Shown here: piece by piece, positions 1 through 6,975 of the stretch | How the letters are laid out: each line of letters starts with the position of its first letter | Numbering within the stretch: the stretch's first letter is position 1 | NCBI GenBank assembly: GCA_900543175.1 | Contig: UQQO01000003.1 | Coordinates: 1-44,430 of the forward strand | DNA: 44,430 bases | Direction of reading: 5' to 3' | Source of the DNA: an uncultured Fusobacterium sp. | GTDB lineage: Bacteria; Fusobacteriota; Fusobacteriia; Fusobacteriales; Fusobacteriaceae | Notes under the pieces: model-generated | What the model was told of the DNA's origin: nothing | What the model saw: only the letters and a program-made list of their open reading frames with translations | Database searches by the model: none | Made by a program: the position numbers and the translations under genes

Positions 1-1612
1 CTTTAAAACTTTAATAGAAAATAATTATTATTATGTAGATAAAACTCCTTTTATAAGTGAGATTGGAAAAAATGTAGGTAAAACACTTCTTTTTACCCGT
101 CCAAGGCGTTTTGGAAAAACTCTTAATATGTCAATGTTAAAATATTTCTTTGATGTAAGAGATGCTGAAGAAAATAGAAAGTTATTTAAGGGGTTAGAAA
201 TAGAAAATTCATTATATTTTAAAGAACAGGGAAAATATCCTGTAATTTTTATATCAATGAAGGACATCAAGGGAAATACTTGGGAAAAGCTTTTTAAAAA
301 TTTAAAAATAAAAATATCTCATCTTTTTTCTGAATATAGATTTTTACTAAAAGAAGTAGATAAAATAGATTCTGATTTTTTGGAAAAAATAATATTTAAT
401 GACACTGTAGAAGAAAGTATTTTAGAGAACTCTTTGTCTATTTTTGCTAATATTTTAAAAAGATATTATAATCAAAAAGTAATAATTTTAATAGATGAGT
501 ATGATACCCCTTTAATATCAGCTTACAGATATGGTTATTATAAAGAAGCTAAAAGTTTTTTCAGTGGATTATATGGTTCTGTATTAAAGGATAATACAGT
601 TCTTCAAATGGGAGTAATTACAGGAATAATAAGAGTTATAAGAGCTGGAATATTTTCTGATTTAAATAATCTAAAAGAATATACTATTTTAAATAAGGAG
701 TATGATGAATATTTTGGATTTTTAGAAGAAGAAGTAAAGGAAAGTTTAAAATACTATGAGATTGGCTCTAAATTAGAAGAAGTTCATTCTTGGTATAATG
801 GATATAAATTTGGAGATACAAAAGTATATAATCCTTGGAGTATTTTAAATTTTTTATCAGAAAGGGAGTTTAAAAGTTATTGGATAGATACATCAGAAAA
901 TTATCTTATAAAAGATATACTTAAATCAGCTGATAGAGAAACTTTTAATAAATTAAATAATCTGCTATTCGGAAAAGAAGTGGAAGAAGAGATTACAGGA
1001 AAATCAACACTTCAAGAGGTTTTAGAGGCTCATGACTTATGGGAGCTGTTGCTATTTTCTGGATACTTAACTATTGATAAGAAAATAGAAGATGATATTT
1101 ATAGTATAAAAATTCCAAATAATGAGGTAAAAAAATTTTTTAAAGATAGTTTTATAGAGATTTCATTTGGAACAAATCTAACTTTTAAAAGATTAATAAA
1201 AAATCTTTTAGATAACAATATTGATAAATTTGAAATAGAACTTCAAGAGATACTTTTAAAATATATGAGCTTTTATGATATTTCAAATATAGAGAAAGTG
1301 TACCATAATTTTATCTTAGGTCTGATGATTCATCTTGAAGGAAGATATCATATAAATTCTAATGGAGAAAGTGGACTTGGAAGATATGATATAGAAATTG
1401 AACCATTAAATAAAAATATGAGAGGATTTATTTTAGAATTTAAAGTTGCTGATAGTGAAGAAAATCTTGAAAAAAAAGCAGAAGAAGCTTTAGAACAAAT
1501 AAAAGATAAAAAATATTATGTATCTCTACAAGATAGAGGAATAAAAGAGATCATCTTTGTAGGTATGGCATTTTACAAAAAGTTTGTTAAAATTAAAAGT
1601 TTAGAATATTAA
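1..1612 (+). CDS. AAA-ATPase-like / PD-(D/E)XK nuclease family protein, 5' truncated by window edge
   Basis: The frame is open from base 2 with no start codon, so the true N-terminus lies outside the window. The first visible residues contain YYVDKTPF and then LLFTRPRRFGKT, the P-loop region typical of the AAA-ATPase-like family (PF09820). A Walker B-like IILIDEYDTPL lies near base 490. Near the C-terminus, RYDIEI followed by FILEFK fits the D...ExK core of the associated PD-(D/E)XK nuclease-like domain (PF08011). An internal ATG at 128 would cut off the P-loop and is not the start. These proteins are widespread and often multi-copy in Bacteroidetes and Fusobacteria; their function is unproven (mobile-element or defence roles have been suggested). 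The next gene has its own promoter, so they are not an operon. The family call is firm; no biological role is claimed. Confidence 0.85.
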   Translation, partial: FKTLIENNYYYVDKTPFISEIGKNVGKTLLFTRPRRFGKTLNMSMLKYFFDVRDAEENRKLFKGLEIENSLYFKEQGKYPVIFISMKDIKGNTWEKLFKNLKIKISHLFSEYRFLLKEVDKIDSDFLEKIIFNDTVEESILENSLSIFANILKRYYNQKVIILIDEYDTPLISAYRYGYYKEAKSFFSGLYGSVLKDNTVLQMGVITGIIRVIRAGIFSDLNNLKEYTILNKEYDEYFGFLEEEVKESLKYYEIGSKLEEVHSWYNGYKFGDTKVYNPWSILNFLSEREFKSYWIDTSENYLIKDILKSADRETFNKLNNLLFGKEVEEEITGKSTLQEVLEAHDLWELLLFSGYLTIDKKIEDDIYSIKIPNNEVKKFFKDSFIEISFGTNLTFKRLIKNLLDNNIDKFEIELQEILLKYMSFYDISNIEKVYHNFILGLMIHLEGRYHINSNGESGLGRYDIEIEPLNKNMRGFILEFKVADSEENLEKKAEEALEQIKDKKYYVSLQDRGIKEIIFVGMAFYKKFVKIKSLEY

Positions 1613-1662
1613 CAAATTTTAAACAATCTTATTTTTTATTTAAAAATAAAATTAATTAATAT

Positions 1663-1691
1663 TTGTATTTTAGATAAAATTATGTTATAAC
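1663..1691 (+). promoter_or_regulatory. Sigma70-type promoter of the HU gene
   Basis: TTGTAT at 1663-1668 and TATAAC at 1686-1691 are separated by 17 bases. The predicted start of transcription is near 1698, about 25 bases before the HU start codon. Confidence 0.55.
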
Positions 1692-1708
1692 CAATATAAT
1701 GATTGGTT
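1689..1708. promoter_or_regulatory. Perfect inverted repeat over HU -10/start site
   Basis: AACCAAT, six bases (ATAATG), then ATTGGTT. The left arm overlaps the -10 box and the right arm ends two bases before the ribosome-binding site. Transcription should begin inside the spacer, so the RNA would not contain both arms. A DNA operator is therefore more plausible than an RNA hairpin. No binding protein is known to me. Confidence 0.4.
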
Positions 1709-1723
1709 AAGGAGGAATTTGAA

Positions 1724-2002
1724 ATGACTAAAAAAGAGTTTATTGATTTATATTTTGAGAAAGGTGCATTCGAAACTAAAGCTGAAGCTGAAAGAAAAGC
1801 TAATGCATTCCTTGCTGCTTTAGAAGAAGGATTAGTAAAAGGTGAAGATATTACTTTTATAGGATTTGGAAAATTTGAAGTTGCTGAAAGAGCTGCTAGA
1901 ACTGGTAGAAATCCTCAAACTGGAGAAGAAATGACTATCGAAGCTAAAAAAGTAGTTAAATTCAAACCAGGAAAAGCATTATCTGAGGCTGTAAATAAAT
2001 AG
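1724..2002 (+). CDS. hup: HU-family DNA-binding protein
   Basis: Nucleoid-associated histone-like protein of 92 residues, the standard HU length. It binds DNA without strong sequence preference as a dimer and bends it. The HU signature is visible: a helical N-terminal half, then GFGKFEV, then the DNA-gripping arm with [10 protein letters not shown], and the C-terminal [11 protein letters not shown]. The start is ATG 1724, preceded at good distance by AAGGAGGA (1709-1716). A TTG 21 bases upstream overlaps that ribosome-binding site and is not credible. The gene is monocistronic: promoter at 1663-1691, strong hairpin terminator at 2013-2046. It is a housekeeping gene unrelated to the B12 island that follows on the opposite strand. 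Confidence 0.95.
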   Translation: MTKKEFIDLYFEKGAFETKAEAERKANAFLAALEEGLVKGEDITFIGFGKFEVAERAARTGRNPQTGEEMTIEAKKVVKFKPGKALSEAVNK

Positions 2003-2012
2003 TTGGTAATAA

Positions 2013-2046
2013 AAAAGAGTAGGTTTATTTTTAAGCCTACTCTTTT
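2013..2046 (+). terminator. Rho-independent terminator after HU
   Basis: Stem AAAAGAGTAGG (2013-2023) pairs with CCTACTCTTTT (2036-2046). The 3' arm ends in the T-run. Confidence 0.8.
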
Positions 2047-2219
2047 CCATTACACTTAAAAATTATTTCTTTGAAAGAACAAAATCCTCCAATTCAAAAT
2101 ATAATAACATAATTGTCTCCTTATTCTTTATTTTTATAAAAGATAAACATTTTTTGTTTATATAATAAGATAAGTTAAAATATATTATCATTTTTTCACC
2201 TAAAATTGAAAAATTTAAA

Positions 2220-2246
2220 ATTGCACTTCTTTTTAAGAAGTGCAAT
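2220..2246 (-). terminator. Rho-independent terminator after the riboswitch-1 ABC operon
   Basis: Perfect 12-bp stem ATTGCACTTCTT / AAGAAGTGCAAT with a 3-base loop, 12 bases past the stop codon of the ATPase gene. On the minus strand it is followed by a T-rich tract. Confidence 0.85.
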
Positions 2247-2257
2247 AATTGTAACTT

Positions 2258-3037
2258 TTAAAACTCTGGGACACAAAGTTTTCGATTAAATTTTTCCTCA
2301 TAAAAAAGATGCAAATCAATCTTATAAATATCTTTGAGATTATTTTCAGTTAAAATATCACATGTATTTCCTATGATAAATTTTCCATTTTTACTCAATA
2401 TTCCTGATTTTTCATTTAACATTAAAGCATGTTCTGGAGTATGAGTTGTAAATATTATTGAATATCCATCTTTGGCTAAAGATTTTATCATTCTTAAGAC
2501 CCTAATTTGATTTCCGTAATCTAAGTGATTAGTAGGCTCATCAAGAATTATTATTTGTGGTTGTTGAACTAAAACTCTAGCTATTAATATTTGTTGAAAT
2601 TCTCCACCACTTAATGTAGTTATTTTTTTATCCATAAGATGTATCAAATTTAATTTATTTATAACCTCTATAGCTATTTCATAATCTTTCTTTTTAGGAC
2701 TGTTAAAAATACCTATATGAGGACTTCTTCCCATTAAAATAAAATCTAATACCTCATAAGAATATGTTGCTGTATGTATTTGAGGAACATAACCTACTAT
2801 TTTAGAAAATTCATTTCTGGACATATTATAAATATTTTTCCCATTAATTTTTATTTCACCAGATTTTACTTTTTCTAAATTTGTCAAACAATTTAAAAGA
2901 GTAGATTTTCCAGCACCATTAACTCCTAAAATACTAAAAATTTCTCCTTTATTTAAAGAAAAAGAAAGATCACTAAATATATTTTTATCATTGTCATAGG
3001 AATAACTAATATTCTCTACTTCTAATATTTTATCCAT
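2258..3037 (-). CDS. btuD: ABC transporter ATP-binding protein, cobalamin/siderophore type (BtuD-like)
   Basis: Cytoplasmic ATPase of 259 residues that powers import by the permease encoded just upstream. Walker A GVNGAGKST is near residue 38, signature LSGGEFQQ near 143, Walker B IIILDEPTNHLD near 162, and the H-loop motif is TTHTPEH. The closest group is the FecE/BtuD/HmuV ATPases of iron-chelate, haem and cobalamin uptake. The gene follows the permease after 10 bases and the operon ends at the hairpin at 2220-2246. The cobalamin riboswitch at the operon head makes a corrinoid the likely cargo. Family motifs alone would not separate cobalamin from haem or siderophore, so the symbol rests on the riboswitch. 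Confidence 0.75.
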   Translation of the reverse strand: MDKILEVENISYSYDNDKNIFSDLSFSLNKGEIFSILGVNGAGKSTLLNCLTNLEKVKSGEIKINGKNIYNMSRNEFSKIVGYVPQIHTATYSYEVLDFILMGRSPHIGIFNSPKKKDYEIAIEVINKLNLIHLMDKKITTLSGGEFQQILIARVLVQQPQIIILDEPTNHLDYGNQIRVLRMIKSLAKDGYSIIFTTHTPEHALMLNEKSGILSKNGKFIIGNTCDILTENNLKDIYKIDLHLFYEEKFNRKLCVPEF

Positions 3038-3047
3038 AATTTCCTCG

Positions 3048-4058
3048 CTATATTTTTGTATGTTGCTTAATTAGAAGCCATGTGTACAAAGGAGTTCCAA
3101 TAAAACCTGTTAAAAGGCTAATAGGTATTTCGGAACCATTTATATTTCTAGCTAATGTATCTACTACTATAAGGAAACTTGCTCCTAAAAAAGTACTAAT
3201 AGGTATAAGATATCTATTGTCAGATCCTACTAGCAATCTTCCTAAATGAGGAATTACTAGCCCTATCCACCCTATAGTTCCTGCTAAACATATAGATGAA
3301 GCTGTTAAAATTGTAGAACAAATTATAGCTACTCCTCTTAATTGCTCAACATTTATTCCTAAAGATTTAGCTTCTTTTTCTCCTAAAGATAGAATATTTA
3401 TTCTCCACCTAAGAAAAATAAGAAGTAATCCAGCTATAATTATAGCTGGTGCTACAAAACAAATATCTTTCATATTAATTTTTGCAAGGCTTCCCATTGT
3501 CCAATAAGTAATAGTAGCTAGTTGAGTCTCAGGATCAGCGATATATTTAAGAAGCCCTTGTATTGAAGAAAAAAATCCTCCAATGATAATTCCAGAAAGA
3601 ACTAAAATTAAATTTGAATGATTTTTAAATAATTTTGGAATAATAGTCGTTAAAATTACTGCTAATATTCCTCCTACAAATGCAAAAAGTTGTATTAAAA
3701 TATATGATGTCTCTAAAATAATACCAATTGAGGCTCCAACACAAGCTCCAGCTGAAACTCCTAATAAATCTGGAGAAACTAAAGGATTTTTAAATATTCC
3801 TTGATAAGTTGTTCCAGCTAATGATAGTCCGCCTCCTATTAAAATTGCTCCTAAAAGTCTAGGGAATCTAACTGTCCAAATAACATTTTCCATATTCTTT
3901 GTCCAAGTTGTTTCTATATTAAAAATTTTTGAAAAAAATATTTTTATAAATGTAGTAATTGGAATATAGAATCTCCCTACTGTCATGCCTAAGCAAAATA
4001 TTATAACTGTTAAAATTCCTGTAAAACATATTAAAAATCTAATTTTATTTCTATTCAT
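3048..4058 (-). CDS. btuC: FecCD-family ABC permease (BtuC-like)
   Basis: Inner-membrane permease of 336 residues, the usual FecCD length, with about nine or ten hydrophobic segments. The family hallmarks are visible: ARF-type TVRFPRLLGAILIGGGLSLAGTTYQ near residue 65-90, NPLVSPDLLGVSAGA, GEKEAKSLGI (the ATPase-coupling region) and GWIGLVIPHLGR in the second half. It would form a dimer with the downstream ATPase and accept substrate from the upstream periplasmic protein. It begins one base after the binding-protein stop, with its ribosome-binding site inside the upstream gene, indicating translational coupling. Substrate is inferred from riboswitch 1. Confidence 0.8.
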   Translation of the reverse strand: MNRNKIRFLICFTGILTVIIFCLGMTVGRFYIPITTFIKIFFSKIFNIETTWTKNMENVIWTVRFPRLLGAILIGGGLSLAGTTYQGIFKNPLVSPDLLGVSAGACVGASIGIILETSYILIQLFAFVGGILAVILTTIIPKLFKNHSNLILVLSGIIIGGFFSSIQGLLKYIADPETQLATITYWTMGSLAKINMKDICFVAPAIIIAGLLLIFLRWRINILSLGEKEAKSLGINVEQLRGVAIICSTILTASSICLAGTIGWIGLVIPHLGRLLVGSDNRYLIPISTFLGASFLIVVDTLARNINGSEIPISLLTGFIGTPLYTWLLIKQHTKI

Positions 4059-4059
4059 T

Positions 4060-5112
4060 TTATTTTCCTGATGGATCTTTATGATTTAAAATATTTTCTA
4101 TATTTTCATCCGAAATATCATATCCATAGAAAGTATTATAGTAATATTTAATTTCTTTTTTCATATCTATATCTTTAAATAATTCAGGATGAAGCATTTT
4201 TGCTATATATTGTAAAAGTAATATATTTTCACTGCTATAATCCCAATCTTTTATTCCTGTAGGACATAAGTAAACTCTATTATTTTGTACAGCTTTTAGT
4301 CCTGACCAACTAGGATTATCTGTAATTATTCCTGTACTTTTTAATCTTCCTGTAAATATAACATCTGGATTCCAAGATATTATTTTTTCAATAGTAACAG
4401 TATCATTCATTTCTTTTAAAGTATCTTTTGCTAAGTAATTTCCTCCCGCTATTTCTACAAGAAATTGAGGATAAGAATTTTTAGAAAAACAAACAAGTCC
4501 TTCGTCAGAACGAGCATAATAAACATTTGGAATTTCTTCAGGTTTTAAGTTTTTAGTTCTACTTAAAATCATATCTACTTTACTATCAAAATATTTATTC
4601 CATAATTTTTCTTTTTCAAGAGCTTCTCCACCTAAAGCTTGAGCTGTCACTCTAACTTCATCTTTTTGGAATTTTATAAATTCTTCTATAGTCTTTGGAT
4701 TATCGTTACTAGGAAATTGAGTTACTATCGCTTCTATTCCTACTTGTTTTAATTTATCTATAGATTCAGGAAGATTCCAATAGAAAGCATATTCAGCTCC
4801 TAAACTCATTAGTTCTTCAACATTAGGAGTTTTTGGATTTTTTATAATTGGAATATTTTTTATATTAGGACTAACTATTTTAGACCAATTATTTACAGCT
4901 GATGGAGCAACTCCAACAATTTTCTCTGTTTCGCCTAACATAAGAATTTTTTCAAAAGATGGTCCTGTCAAAGCAAGAACCTTTTTTGATTCTTTGGGTA
5001 TAGTAACTTTTCTTCCTGCTAAGTCAATTACTTCTGTTTCATTCGCATAAAGTAAAGAACTTAAAATAACACTAAAACATAATATTCCTACTGCTTTAAA
5101 AATTTTTTTCAT
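4060..5112 (-). CDS. btuF: Periplasmic substrate-binding protein of ABC importer (BtuF-like)
   Basis: Secreted binding protein of 350 residues with a clear N-terminal signal peptide (MKKIFKAVGILCFSVILSS, cleavage probably after LLYA). No lipobox cysteine is seen at the cleavage site, so it is probably soluble in the periplasm. The mature start DLAGRKVTIPKESKKVLAL and the later ISWNPDVIFTG match the helical-backbone binding-protein family (PF01497) that serves cobalamin, haem and iron-siderophore importers. It is longer than the other two binding proteins here (295-296 residues) and looks less related to them than they are to each other. First gene of the riboswitch-1 operon; RBS GGAGG precedes the ATG. 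Confidence 0.8.
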   Translation of the reverse strand: MKKIFKAVGILCFSVILSSLLYANETEVIDLAGRKVTIPKESKKVLALTGPSFEKILMLGETEKIVGVAPSAVNNWSKIVSPNIKNIPIIKNPKTPNVEELMSLGAEYAFYWNLPESIDKLKQVGIEAIVTQFPSNDNPKTIEEFIKFQKDEVRVTAQALGGEALEKEKLWNKYFDSKVDMILSRTKNLKPEEIPNVYYARSDEGLVCFSKNSYPQFLVEIAGGNYLAKDTLKEMNDTVTIEKIISWNPDVIFTGRLKSTGIITDNPSWSGLKAVQNNRVYLCPTGIKDWDYSSENILLLQYIAKMLHPELFKDIDMKKEIKYYYNTFYGYDISDENIENILNHKDPSGK

Positions 5113-5142
5113 ATTAACCTCCGAAAATTTTTAGGATTATTT

Positions 5143-5179
5143 AATAAAAAAACAGTAAATAGAGTCTCTACTTACTGTT
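5143..5179 (-). terminator. Riboswitch-1 expression-platform terminator
   Basis: On the minus strand AACAGTAAGTAGA / TCTATTTACTGTT form a 13-bp stem (one G-U pair) with loop GAC, followed by a run of T. It lies between the aptamer and the binding-protein start. The aptamer 3' end (CTTAC) can pair with GTAAG of the terminator's first arm, a plausible antiterminator. Confidence 0.75.
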
Positions 5180-5215
5180 AATCAAACAAAAAAGATAAAA
5201 ATATCTTAATTATGA

Positions 5216-5365
5216 TTTGGTAAGTCTTCTGACTTGGTTTCATCCTACTCTCACGCCTTCCCAGTTTCCCAGTGACATTATTGTGATTTCGTCCACCTTA
5301 CAGCAGTTTTCACTGTGGGAGATTTTCACTCCTCTTCCTCTATTAAGCTTATATAAGCACCTATT
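5216..5365 (-). ncRNA. Cobalamin riboswitch 1 (upstream of btuF-like operon)
   Basis: On the minus strand the conserved elements occur in order: GAGGAAGAGGAGTGAAAATC, ACTGCTGTA, GGAC, CACTG, GGGAAGG, GGATGA and the 3' B12 box AAGTCAGAAGACTTACC. This order is that of the cobalamin riboswitch (B12 element). The family binds adenosyl- or methylcobalamin and shuts off downstream genes. A terminator follows at 5143-5179 and a promoter precedes it, so control should be by transcription attenuation. Confidence 0.92.
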
Positions 5366-5385
5366 GTCTGTTTGTTTACAAGATA

Positions 5386-5414
5386 ATTGTATATTATCTG
5401 TTTTGAAAAGTCAA
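5386..5414 (-). promoter_or_regulatory. Promoter of riboswitch-1 operon
   Basis: On the minus strand TTGACT (5414-5409), 17-base spacer, TACAAT (5391-5386). The start of transcription would be near 5379, just before the aptamer. Confidence 0.7.
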
Positions 5415-5610
5415 TAAGATATATTTTATAATGTTTGTTTTTATAAATATATTATCGGACTTATGAACTATAAGTACTCAAATATTGTTTAATAAAAATC
5501 CCAAGGTTTATTCTAAAAATTGACTTTATTTTTAATAATTTCAATTTTATTAATTTCACCTAAGGATTTTATAAACTTTATTTATTCTTATAAAATAATT
5601 AAATTATTTC
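5415..5610. other. AT-rich intergenic stretch, no gene seen
   Basis: No open frame with a ribosome-binding site is present. On the minus strand, past the NifX-like stop, an A/T-only hairpin (TTTTATAA / TTATAAAA, about 5563-5596) is a weak terminator candidate. A small palindrome ACTTAT-GAACT-ATAAGT lies near 5460-5475. A good terminator for the long upstream operon is not evident, so read-through into riboswitch 1 is possible. Confidence 0.4.
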
Positions 5611-5973
5611 TTATTTGTGACAATGTGTTGTATACACATGGACATACTCTTTTCCCTTGCAAGTAAGAGTATTATTTAAAAATTTCTTTATTAACTCCTC
5701 TATTTTCCCTTCTATTCCCAATATAAACTCCCCACCATTAGCTTTTACTGCATCAAAAACAGTTGATCCAATATGTCCTGTAACTACAACATCAACACCT
5801 TTTTCTTTTAAAAATTTTGCTGCTGCTCCATGAGCTGGTTCAGGAGCATCTAATATCTCCTTTGATTTAATCTCTCCATTCTCAATAGTGTATAAAACAA
5901 ACTTATCACTATGCCCAAAATGTTTTTCTAAATTTTCTCCATCTCTTGTAGGAAATGCCACTACTTTTCTCAT
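5611..5973 (-). CDS. NifX/NafY-type iron-molybdenum cofactor-binding family protein
   Basis: Small cytoplasmic protein of 120 residues from the dinitrogenase iron-molybdenum cofactor biosynthesis family (PF02579). It begins with the typical MRKVVAFPTRDGENLEKHFGHSDKF and continues with GADVVVTGHIG-like VDVVVTGHIGSTVFDA. Family members bind metal clusters or cofactor precursors in nitrogenase and unrelated anaerobic metal pathways. No nitrogenase genes are nearby. The C-terminus is unusual: CKGKEYVHVYTTHCHK carries two Cys and three His, a possible metal site. It is the last gene of the riboswitch-2 operon, 21 bases after the TIM-barrel gene. A role in metal or cluster handling for the chelatase is inference only. 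Confidence 0.85.
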   Translation of the reverse strand: MRKVVAFPTRDGENLEKHFGHSDKFVLYTIENGEIKSKEILDAPEPAHGAAAKFLKEKGVDVVVTGHIGSTVFDAVKANGGEFILGIEGKIEELIKKFLNNTLTCKGKEYVHVYTTHCHK

Positions 5974-5994
5974 TTTTTACCTCCATTTATTTTA

Positions 5995-6963
5995 TTAAAA
6001 GATTTTAAATTTTTTTAAAACCCTATCTTGACGTAGTATTTTATCTTCTAACTCTTCATCACTCTTAGCAATCGATTCATAAACTAGGTACTTTATTGGA
6101 AGTGATTTTATAATATTCACTATCCCCTCATCTTCAAAGGGATCGTGATAATCAATAGAGTTAATATGTATATATATTCTTTTCATCAAATCCTCTATAT
6201 CTATTTTTTTATCTCTATTCTCTTCAATACTCTTTCTTACATATTCCCCTGATAAAGAGTAATTAAGGTGCATACCATAGATATAGTTTTTATACTCCCC
6301 TAAATTATCAATATTCCTTTTTATATACTCCACTGCCTCTTTTGAGCTTTTCAAATAATAATTACTATTTATCATATGTCCTGTATCAAGCATAAGCCCA
6401 ATATTTTTATATTTAATTTTTGAAAAAAGATACTCTACCTCTTCCTTATTCAAAAGTTTTAACCCTGGCCACCAAAGATTTTCAAATAACAGTTTAAAAT
6501 TATATTTTTCATTATCAAAAACTTCATTAATTAATGATATAACCCCATCTAATATCTCTTTATCTGAGTATTTAAAATTATAAGTTAAACTTTCAGTAAC
6601 TTTAGAATTACAAGCATGAAAAACAACATATTCCACCTCTAATTCCTTTGCTATTTCCAGCTCTTTTTTATAATAATCTATTAACTCCTCTTTGCTTTTC
6701 TCTCCACCACATAGAGATTTAAAATATTTTTTATCTTTTAACTCCTCATACAAAGCAGATATATTTCCTGTATATAGTTCAAACCATGATGGGAAAAATC
6801 TCATATGATATCCTTTAATATACTCTTTTACTGAAGTATTGTCAGATTCATTAAATTTTATTAGCTCAATCCCATCAAAATTATATTTTTTTATATAATA
6901 TTCTAAATCCTCTCTTATATTTTCCATATTGATAAAATCTGTTCTATTTAATAGTTTATACAT
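5995..6963 (-). CDS. TIM-barrel sugar-phosphate isomerase/epimerase-like protein (AP endonuclease 2 superfamily)
   Basis: Predicted soluble protein of 322 residues. Motifs spaced as in xylose-isomerase-like TIM barrels (PF01261) are visible: VVFHACNSK near residue 115, LLFENLWW near 160, GLMLDTGHM near 190, YGMHLNYS near 225, IDYHDPFEDEG near 275 and YLVYES near 295. The conserved His, Glu and Asp would make a divalent-metal site at the barrel mouth. Members isomerise sugars, cut abasic DNA, or have cofactor-pathway roles, so the reaction cannot be named. It sits between the ChlI-ChlD gene (12 bases) and the NifX-like gene, so it should be expressed with the corrinoid/chelatase operon. Its presence there is unexplained. 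Confidence 0.75.
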   Translation of the reverse strand: MYKLLNRTDFINMENIREDLEYYIKKYNFDGIELIKFNESDNTSVKEYIKGYHMRFFPSWFELYTGNISALYEELKDKKYFKSLCGGEKSKEELIDYYKKELEIAKELEVEYVVFHACNSKVTESLTYNFKYSDKEILDGVISLINEVFDNEKYNFKLLFENLWWPGLKLLNKEEVEYLFSKIKYKNIGLMLDTGHMINSNYYLKSSKEAVEYIKRNIDNLGEYKNYIYGMHLNYSLSGEYVRKSIEENRDKKIDIEDLMKRIYIHINSIDYHDPFEDEGIVNIIKSLPIKYLVYESIAKSDEELEDKILRQDRVLKKFKIF

Positions 6964-6975
6964 ACTTTTCCTTCT

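Noticed and set aside
2063..2245. Minus-strand 60-codon frame after the BtuD-like gene
   Set aside because: Starts with TTG inside the terminator stem, has no ribosome-binding site and an AT-driven composition.
5217..5417. Plus-strand 66-codon frame
   Set aside because: Lies wholly across cobalamin riboswitch 1 and its promoter on the opposite strand; the sequence is explained by the RNA.
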